Part shown: positions 1 through 4,517 of the stretch, piece by piece
How the letters are laid out: the number at the start of each line of letters is the position of its first letter
Numbering within the stretch: position 1 is the stretch's first letter
DNA from: Acidobacteriota bacterium
GTDB lineage: Bacteria > Acidobacteriota > Thermoanaerobaculia > Multivoradales > JAHEKO01
NCBI GenBank assembly: GCA_029863825.1
Contig: JAOTUP010000107.1
Span: forward strand, 1 to 6,859
DNA: 6,859 nucleotides
Reading direction: 5' to 3'
Position numbers and translations under genes: made by a program
The notes under the pieces: generated by a model
The model's database searches: none
Seen by the model: only the letters and a program-made list of their open reading frames with translations
Told to the model about the DNA's origin: nothing

Positions 1-283
1 CTCCTGGGGTTGGATCGCTGAGGGCTGGGACTGTTTCCTGGACGTCGGCTTCCGGGGGGAGACTCGAACCCGGCCGGGCGACGGACCCGTACCCGAAGAC
101 GAGGGGATAGCCGCGTATACGGTCGTGGATTTTGCGACGCACATCGACCTGATCCGCGGTCAGCGTGTGTCACTTCAGGTGCGCAACGTCCTGGATGAAA
201 CTTACCTAGCGGCGCGGCGACCTGCCGGTCTGCGACCGGGTCTGCCGCGAACCATCATGGTCGGATTCGAGTGGGCGCTGTGA
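1..283 (+). CDS. TonB-dependent outer-membrane receptor, FecA-like (C-terminal fragment)
   Basis: This is the 3' end of a gene that begins before the window. The first complete codon is at base 2, and 93 codons precede the TGA at 281-283. The fragment reads as the last beta-strands of a 22-stranded TonB-dependent receptor barrel, with alternating polar and hydrophobic residues. A typical final block is visible: a VRNVLDETYLAARRP segment, then a glycine/proline turn, PRTIMVGFEW and the end of the chain. The turn resembles the N-P-D-G-x-x-P-G-x-PR stretch of FecA-type ferric citrate receptors. The last residue is Leu rather than the common Phe, with Trp at the third-last position. Such receptors take up ferric chelates across the outer membrane using TonB energy. 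The stop overlaps the likely GTG start of the iron-binding protein by 4 bases, which supports a ferric substrate. The exact ligand cannot be told from this fragment. Confidence 0.85.
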   Translation, partial: SWGWIAEGWDCFLDVGFRGETRTRPGDGPVPEDEGIAAYTVVDFATHIDLIRGQRVSLQVRNVLDETYLAARRPAGLRPGLPRTIMVGFEWAL

Positions 284-1320
284 AAACGACGCGGATCGGC
301 ATGCGCTATTGGTTGCAGTGGTCGACAGTGGCGATCGTCGTGACGGCAGTGCTGGCCGGCGCCTGCACCCAACCGGCAGACGAGGACGACCTCGCGTCGC
401 AGCCGCTCGTCGTCTACTCAGGTCGTAACGAGGCACTCATCGGGCAGCTTCTGAAGCGTTTCGAGCGCCACACTGGACTCCAGGTCAAGGTCCGCTACGC
501 GTCCACGTCCGAGCTCGTTGCCACTCTTCTGGAGGAGGGGAAAGCGACGCCGGCGGATGTTTTCATCTCCCAGGACGCGGCCGCCCTCGGCGCCCTGGTT
601 GCCGCCGGTCGGCTGAAGCCCCTGAGGCAAGAGCTCCTGTCTCGAGTCGAACCGCGCTTCAGAGCGCCGGGTGGGGAGTGGATAGGCATCTCAGGTCGCG
701 CGCGATGCCTCGTCTACGCTCCGGAGCGAATCGGCGCCGATGAGCTTCCGACGTCGCTCGATGAGCTTGGCGATGCGCGATTCCGCGGTCGCTTCGGCGT
801 CGCCCCGGCCAACGGGTCGTTTCAGGCGCACATGGCCGTTTACCGAACCGTGCGGGGCGCAGATGCTCTGGGTCGGCTGCTGGCTGCAATGGTCGCAAAT
901 GAGCCCGGTCGATACGCGAAGAACAGCGCCATTGTCGAGGCCGTCAGCGCCGGTGAAATCGACTTCGGTGTGGTGAACCATTACTACCTGTGGCGGGCGA
1001 AGGAGGAGAATCCGTCGGTGTCGGCGGAGAATTTTTTCCTGACCGAAGGCGAGGCATCGAGTTTCATCAATCTCGCCGGCGCCGGCGCGCTCAGCGATAG
1101 ACCGGACGCCGCGCGGCTGATCACCTTCCTGCTGTCGGATGACGCGCAGGCCTACTTCGCTGCCGAGACGTTCGAGTATCCGCTGGTGCCGGGAATCGAG
1201 CCGAGCGTCGAGCTGACGCCGTTGGCCGAGATTGACACACCCGATGTCGACTACGGAGCCGTGTCGGCGGCTCTGTCGGCGACTCTGAGCGATATCGTCG
1301 ACAGCGGCCTTCTCCGCTAG
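280..1320 (+). CDS. fbpA: Ferric-iron ABC transporter substrate-binding protein (FbpA family)
   Basis: Periplasmic Fe(III)-binding protein that would deliver iron to the FbpB/FbpC pump. I chose GTG at 280 (346 aa) because it forms a GTGA overlap with the receptor stop. GTG 271 and ATG 301 are in-frame alternatives, and none has a strong Shine-Dalgarno sequence. The N-terminus has basic residues, a hydrophobic stretch and then LAGAC with Cys29, which suits a lipoprotein. The A-G-A before Cys also fits signal peptidase I, so anchoring is uncertain. The mature part opens with VVYSGRNEALIG (Tyr46) and has the DVFISQDAAALGAL and RARCLVY (Tyr146) blocks. Most telling is VNHYYLWR with Tyr235-Tyr236, matching the adjacent tyrosines that bind iron in FbpA proteins. 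The position of the Neisseria His ligand appears to be Asn50, so this would be a tyrosine-dominated subtype. Length is normal for the family. The double tyrosine argues against thiamine or sulfate binding. Confidence 0.93.
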   Translation: MKTTRIGMRYWLQWSTVAIVVTAVLAGACTQPADEDDLASQPLVVYSGRNEALIGQLLKRFERHTGLQVKVRYASTSELVATLLEEGKATPADVFISQDAAALGALVAAGRLKPLRQELLSRVEPRFRAPGGEWIGISGRARCLVYAPERIGADELPTSLDELGDARFRGRFGVAPANGSFQAHMAVYRTVRGADALGRLLAAMVANEPGRYAKNSAIVEAVSAGEIDFGVVNHYYLWRAKEENPSVSAENFFLTEGEASSFINLAGAGALSDRPDAARLITFLLSDDAQAYFAAETFEYPLVPGIEPSVELTPLAEIDTPDVDYGAVSAALSATLSDIVDSGLLR

Positions 1321-1338
1321 CTCGGATGTGTTGACGGA

Positions 1339-2979
1339 ATGCCGACGGCCGCCTCCGCTACCCAGGGAAGGCCTCGTACCTCCGTGGCGCGGGGACGCGT
1401 GAGCCGCTCACCGTCACTCGTCTTCGTGGCCATTCTGGCTGTGCTGACAGCGGCAGCCGTCAACCTGCCGCTGGTGTATCTCTTTCTGCGAGCCGCGCAG
1501 CAGGGCGTTTCCGGCTACGCGAGTGTCGTTTTCTCGACGTCGACAGCACGCCTGACAGTGAGGACTCTCGGGCTGGTTTTCGGAGTCGTGGCGACGGCGA
1601 CACCACTGGCTGTGACCTTGGCCTGGGTCGTAACGCGCACGGATCTTCCCGGTCGGCGGTTCTGGGCCGCAACCGCGGCGCTGCCTCTCGTCTTTCCCTC
1701 CTACGTTGCGGCCTTGACGTTCGTAGCCTCATTCGGGCCGCGTGGCTACCTGCAGCGCTTACTGGAAGACTTCGGGATCGAGCGTCTGCCGGATTTTGCG
1801 TACGGCTTCAGCGGCGCCCTTCTGGTGCTGACGCTCTATACGTACCCGTACATCTTCCTTTTGACCGTAGCGGGCCTGCGGAGCCTCGATGCAACGACCG
1901 AGGAAGCCTCGAGGAGCCTGGGGTGCGGTCGCTGGCGCACCTTCTTCTCGGCCGTGCTTCCACAGTTGTTACCGGCAATGGCGCCGGGCGCACTGCTCGT
2001 GACTCTCTATACCCTGGCGGATTTCGGCGCTGTGTCCATTGTGCGCTACAACACGTTCACGATGGCGATCTACAACGCGTATCAGGCGTTGTTCGATCGC
2101 TCGATAGCCGCTTCCCTGGCGACGGTTCTCGTCGTGCTGACGGCGAGCTTCATCGTTCTCGAAATCTGGTTTCTGAGCCACCTCAGGCCAGCACGTCTCG
2201 GCGCATCTCGGCCGGCGCGGGCCATTCCGTTGGGAAAGTGGCGGGGCCCGGTGATGGCCGGCGTGGCGGGCCTGAGCCTGATCAATGTGTGGGTGCCCGT
2301 GGCGGTACTGCTGTCCTGGAGCGTACGGGGGCTTGGGCGCGGCAGTTCGGTGGCAGAGGCCGGATGGTCGGCCCTCAACTCGCTTGGCGTCGCGCTACCG
2401 ACCGCAGTGCTCGCGGTTGCCCTCTCGTTGCCGATAGCCGTGTGGGCGGTGAGGGTCGCGAGCATTCCGGCGCGCGTGACTCAAGCACTCTCCTTTGCCG
2501 GCTACGCCCTCCCGGGCCTGGTCGTTGGTCTGGCGCTGGTGTTCGTGACCCTGCGACTCATTCCGGTTCTCTACCAGAGCCTGACGATCCTCACCGCTGC
2601 CTACGTGATCCGATTCTTGCCGGAAGCGATCTCAGCCAGCCGGTCGTCGCTGGCGACTCTGGCGCCGACCTTCGAGGAGGCCGCCAAGGCGCTGGGAGGG
2701 AGTCCGTGGAGGGTCTTTCGGACGGTTACCCTGCCGCTCATCAAACCAGGTCTGCTGGCAGGGAGCGGACTCGTCTTTCTCACTACGATGAAAGAACTCC
2801 CGGCGACGCTCATTCTGCGGCCGACGGGGTTCGATACGCTGGCGACGGTCATTTGGAGCGCGGCGTCGGAAGGCATCTACTCGCGCGCGGCACTGCCGGC
2901 GATCTGTCTGCTGGCCGTGAGCTTTTTCCCCGTCTATCTGTTGATTATCAGGCCGAGTCTGCGGGAGTCGCCGTCGTGA
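1339..2979 (+). CDS. fbpB: Ferric-iron ABC transporter permease, fused two-domain type (FbpB family)
   Basis: Inner-membrane channel subunit, 546 aa, built from two binding-protein-dependent permease domains in one chain as in FbpB/SfuB. Hydrophobic segments throughout suggest about 12 membrane helices, the first near residues 27-50. Each half carries a cytoplasmic EAA loop that docks on the ATPase: EEASRSLG at 188-195 followed by VLPQLLP, and EEAAKALG at 446-453 followed by TLPLIKPG. A Pro/Ser/Arg-rich N-terminal tail of about 25 residues precedes the first helix. The ATG at 1339 lies 18 bases after fbpA and has only weak ribosome-binding potential. GTG 1384 (codon 16) has a better AGGGAAGG upstream (1364-1371) and could be the true start. 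The TGA overlaps the GTG of the ATPase gene, so the two products are probably made in step. Confidence 0.93.
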   Translation: MPTAASATQGRPRTSVARGRVSRSPSLVFVAILAVLTAAAVNLPLVYLFLRAAQQGVSGYASVVFSTSTARLTVRTLGLVFGVVATATPLAVTLAWVVTRTDLPGRRFWAATAALPLVFPSYVAALTFVASFGPRGYLQRLLEDFGIERLPDFAYGFSGALLVLTLYTYPYIFLLTVAGLRSLDATTEEASRSLGCGRWRTFFSAVLPQLLPAMAPGALLVTLYTLADFGAVSIVRYNTFTMAIYNAYQALFDRSIAASLATVLVVLTASFIVLEIWFLSHLRPARLGASRPARAIPLGKWRGPVMAGVAGLSLINVWVPVAVLLSWSVRGLGRGSSVAEAGWSALNSLGVALPTAVLAVALSLPIAVWAVRVASIPARVTQALSFAGYALPGLVVGLALVFVTLRLIPVLYQSLTILTAAYVIRFLPEAISASRSSLATLAPTFEEAAKALGGSPWRVFRTVTLPLIKPGLLAGSGLVFLTTMKELPATLILRPTGFDTLATVIWSAASEGIYSRAALPAICLLAVSFFPVYLLIIRPSLRESPS

Positions 2980-4028
2980 CCGGCGGAACAGTAGCGCCGC
3001 CGATCCTCGAGATCGAGGGATTGGAAGTCAGCTATGGCCGTGTGGGAGCGGTGCGACAGGTCGATTTGACGATAGACGGGCCGGGAATCACGGCGCTGGT
3101 GGGTCCCAGTGGCTGCGGAAAGACGACGCTGCTTCGTGCCATCGCCGGGTTCGAAGTACCAGCATCCGGAAGCGTAAGGATCGCCGGAGTCACGGTCGCC
3201 GGCAACGGCTCGTGGGTGCCACCCGAATCGCGCCGTGTTGGCATGGTCTTTCAGGACGGGGCCTTATTCCCGCATCTCACGGTCCGCGACAATGTCGGCT
3301 ATGGTTTGCGCGGCATTCCCGATGCAGCCGAGCGTGTCTCGGACGTGCTGTCACGAGTCGGCATCGCCAACTTGGCGGGACGATATCCGGACCAGCTCTC
3401 CGGCGGGCAGCAGCAGCGAGTGGCGCTCGCGCGGGCCCTCGGGCCGGCGCCTCGCCTCGTTCTCCTCGATGAGCCCTTCGTCAGTCTCGACGCAACGCTG
3501 CGGGGGCGGGTCAGGGATCAAGCGAGGCAGATCCTCGAAGCGAGCGCCGTCTGCGCCGTGCTGGTTACCCACGATCAGGAAGAAGCACTGAGTTTCGCCG
3601 ATCGAGTGGCGGTGATGACAGGCGGCAAGATCATGCAGATCGGCTCGCCAGAAGAGATCTATCATCGGCCGGTTTCGGTCGAGGTCGCCCGCTTTATCGG
3701 TGACGGACACCTGATGCCGTGTACCGTGACTTCCGGCAGATTCTCGTCGGAGTTCGGTGAGGCGACGTGCCAGGCAACGGACGGTCCGGGACTCCTGTTC
3801 GTGCGGCCAGAAGACCTGAGTGTGGTCAGGTGGTCACAGGGACGCGGCGTGCCGGGGACCGTGGTCGAGCGCCGCTTCTTCGGCCACGATGTACTCGATT
3901 CTGTGGTTTTAGCGAGCGGTCTTCGGGTGGAGGTGAGGAGCCTCTCCTCGGCTACCGTGCCGGTTGGAAGCCCGGTACGGCTGACTCTCAAAGAACGCAC
4001 CTATCGCGTCTTCTCCTCTTCGGGCTAG
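2976..4028 (+). CDS. fbpC: Ferric-iron ABC transporter ATP-binding protein (FbpC family)
   Basis: Cytoplasmic ATPase that powers Fe(III) import through FbpB; 350 aa, the usual size for FbpC/PotA/CysA-type subunits. All nucleotide-binding motifs are present: A-loop Tyr20, Walker A GPSGCGKTT (43-51), Q-loop Gln93 in VFQDGALFPHLTV, signature LSGGQQQRVALARAL from 141, Walker B LVLLDEP with Asp165 and Glu166, D-loop SLD (170-172) and switch His199 in VTHDQEEAL. Residues from about 245 to the end form the regulatory beta-rich (TOBE-like) domain, including LFVRPEDLSVV. I placed the start at GTG 2976 because CGGGAG (2962-2967) lies 8 bases upstream and GTGA overlaps the permease stop. The frame stays open back to 1923, but that part lies over fbpB and is not ABC sequence. 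The family also imports polyamines, sulfate and thiamine; the iron call rests on the partner genes. Confidence 0.93.
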   Translation: MTGGTVAPPILEIEGLEVSYGRVGAVRQVDLTIDGPGITALVGPSGCGKTTLLRAIAGFEVPASGSVRIAGVTVAGNGSWVPPESRRVGMVFQDGALFPHLTVRDNVGYGLRGIPDAAERVSDVLSRVGIANLAGRYPDQLSGGQQQRVALARALGPAPRLVLLDEPFVSLDATLRGRVRDQARQILEASAVCAVLVTHDQEEALSFADRVAVMTGGKIMQIGSPEEIYHRPVSVEVARFIGDGHLMPCTVTSGRFSSEFGEATCQATDGPGLLFVRPEDLSVVRWSQGRGVPGTVVERRFFGHDVLDSVVLASGLRVEVRSLSSATVPVGSPVRLTLKERTYRVFSSSG

Positions 4029-4203
4029 AGGCCTCGAACGAGGAGACTTAGCGGCGTTCTCGGATGGTTCCGATCGCCGTCGAGGCGCCCACGGGGAGGT
4101 CCGGTGAGCTCTTCCTGCCGGCACCGGGGAAAAGCGGCTAAACCGCGATGAGAATTGATTTTTTCCGCCGGTGTGGCGATCGAAGATGCGACCTGCCGCA
4201 GGA
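4029..4203. other. Intergenic stretch between the iron operon and the nrdA promoter
   Basis: I find no convincing gene here. Several small inverted repeats are present: CCTCG/CGAGG at 4032-4043, CCGGTG/CACCGG at 4101-4106 and 4122-4127, GCGG/CCGC at 4134-4137 and 4143-4146, and the dyad CCTGCCGCAGG at 4192-4202 just upstream of the first NrdR-like site. A run of six T lies at 4159-4164 but is 12 bases past the nearest weak stem. None of these makes a clear intrinsic terminator for the iron operon, so that operon may end by Rho or read on toward nrdA. Confidence 0.6.
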
Positions 4204-4219
4204 ACACACTATCTTGTGG
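4204..4219 (+). promoter_or_regulatory. NrdR box 1 (repressor site upstream of -35)
   Basis: ACACACTATCTTGTGG matches the known NrdR consensus acaCwAtATaTwGtgt at 13 of 16 positions by my alignment. It contains the inner dyad CACA...TGTG around a central AT. It ends 6 bases before the -35 element. NrdR is the ATP-cone repressor of ribonucleotide reductase genes and usually binds two sites in tandem. Its position ahead of nrdA strongly supports the call. Confidence 0.75.
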
Positions 4220-4225
4220 TGTAGC

Positions 4226-4254
4226 TTGACAGCGTGTGCCACATCTTGTATTTT
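4226..4254 (+). promoter_or_regulatory. Sigma70-type promoter for the nrdA leader
   Basis: A perfect -35 TTGACA (4226-4231) is followed by a 17-base spacer and -10 TATTTT (4249-4254, 4 of 6 matches to TATAAT). Transcription would begin near 4260-4262, giving nrdA a 5' leader of roughly 255 nucleotides. The element sits between and across two NrdR-like sites, which supports it being a real regulated promoter. Confidence 0.75.
4236..4251 (+). promoter_or_regulatory. NrdR box 2 (overlaps the -10 element)
   Basis: GTGCCACATCTTGTAT shares the core ATCTTGT with box 1 and matches the NrdR consensus at 9 of 16 positions, including most of the conserved core (C4, A6, A8, T9, T11, W12, G13). Its centre is 32 bases from that of box 1, about three helical turns, which is the usual spacing for paired NrdR sites. 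It covers the spacer and the start of the -10 hexamer, so bound repressor would block RNA polymerase. The match is weaker than box 1, and the call leans on spacing and context. Confidence 0.6.
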
Positions 4255-4337
4255 GCGCCTCGCCTCTGAACAACTGAAGAGGGGCGTCGCAGGCGAGAAT
4301 CGACTGCGACCGAGCTGGTCGCGAACCGCGACTCGCC

Positions 4338-4343
4338 GAGGGG
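4338..4343 (+). promoter_or_regulatory. Ribosome binding site of the leader ORF
   Basis: GAGGGG lies 8 bases before the ATG at 4352, an ideal spacing. It begins right after the last paired base of the 4292-4337 hairpin, so that stem could influence access to it. An ATG at 4344 touches the site but reads only two codons before a stop. Confidence 0.45.
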
Positions 4344-4351
4344 ATGCCTTG

Positions 4352-4447
4352 ATGCCTGAATTCGAACCCACCGCCGGCGCATGGTCACCATGCACCAGCT
4401 TGCGGCGGCTTCCAGGGCGTCCGTTTCGTCTCAAATTCGTAAGTTGA
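4352..4447 (+). CDS. Putative 31-codon leader peptide upstream of nrdA
   Basis: A short reading frame starts at ATG 4352 and encodes 31 residues beginning MPEFEPTAGAW and ending FRLKFVS, with TGA at 4445-4447. It has a GAGGGG ribosome binding site at ideal spacing and lies wholly inside the nrdA leader. Its stop codon directly precedes the first base of the terminator stem (4448). A ribosome finishing this peptide would cover the 5' arm of the hairpin. The peptide is rich in Pro and Arg but has no run of one amino acid as classic attenuator peptides do. The same frame is open upstream to 4148, but that part contains the promoter and is unlikely to be coding. A chance ORF in GC-rich DNA remains quite possible, and I know of no homologue. 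Confidence 0.4.
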   Translation: MPEFEPTAGAWSPCTSLRRLPGRPFRLKFVS

Positions 4448-4484
4448 GCCACCGGTCGATGGCGACCGGTGGCCTGGTTTTTTT
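4448..4484 (+). terminator. Intrinsic terminator between leader and nrdA
   Basis: A perfect 11-bp inverted repeat, GCCACCGGTCG (4448-4458) and CGACCGGTGGC (4463-4473), with loop ATGG, is followed by CTGG and seven T (4478-4484). This is a strong Rho-independent terminator shape, though the four bases before the T run are slightly unfavourable. It faces the + strand and lies 33 bases before the nrdA ATG, downstream of the only promoter I can see for that gene. Confidence 0.85.
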
Positions 4485-4517
4485 GTGGTTTCTTACTGGG
4501 GAGGCCGGGCCGCTGAA

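Larger units (their letters stand above)
4256..4484 (+). promoter_or_regulatory. Structured 5' leader of nrdA (possible attenuator or small RNA)
   Basis: The region from the predicted transcription start to the terminator is rich in stems. One pairs CGCC plus CCTCT (4256-4259, 4263-4267) with AGAGG plus GGCG (4278-4286), although its outer part lies at or just before the predicted start. A long hairpin spans 4292-4337: GGCGAG with CTCGCC, TCG with CGA, and apical GCGACC with GGTCGC. Next come CCGCCG (4371-4376) with CGGCGG (4403-4408) enclosing GCATGG/CCATGC (4379-4393), and CTCAA/TTGAG (4430-4448). The terminator stem ends the series. I recognise no known riboswitch or RNA family. It could be a cis-acting attenuator, a separate small RNA with read-through into nrdA, or both. 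Confidence 0.5.

Noticed and set aside
1321..1338. Possible internal promoter or Fur site in the fbpA-fbpB gap.
   Set aside because: The gap is only 18 bases, and no -35/-10 pair or Fur-like palindrome was seen.
1923..2975. In-frame open extension upstream of fbpC that would give a 701-residue protein.
   Set aside because: It lies over fbpB in another frame, has no recognisable domain, and GTG 2976 has a good Shine-Dalgarno sequence and a stop/start overlap. The openness is a GC-rich shadow effect.
4101..4164. Hairpins CCGGTG/CACCGG and GCGG/CCGC with a later T run as a terminator for the iron operon.
   Set aside because: The first has a 15-base loop and no T run; the second has only 4 bp and lies 12 bases from the T run.
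4148..4351. Upstream part of a 99-codon + strand frame that shares its stop with the leader ORF.
   Set aside because: This part contains the promoter and NrdR-like sites and lies largely before the predicted transcription start, so only the section from ATG 4352 is plausible.
4358..4372. T-loop-like TTCGAAC suggesting a tRNA or tmRNA 3' end.
   Set aside because: The flanking bases do not form a T stem, and there is no acceptor stem, D arm or anticodon arm nearby.
4256..4484. Cobalamin riboswitch, a common element upstream of reductase genes.
   Set aside because: I found no B12 box (GCCACTG-like) and none of the other conserved core segments; no other familiar riboswitch core was seen.
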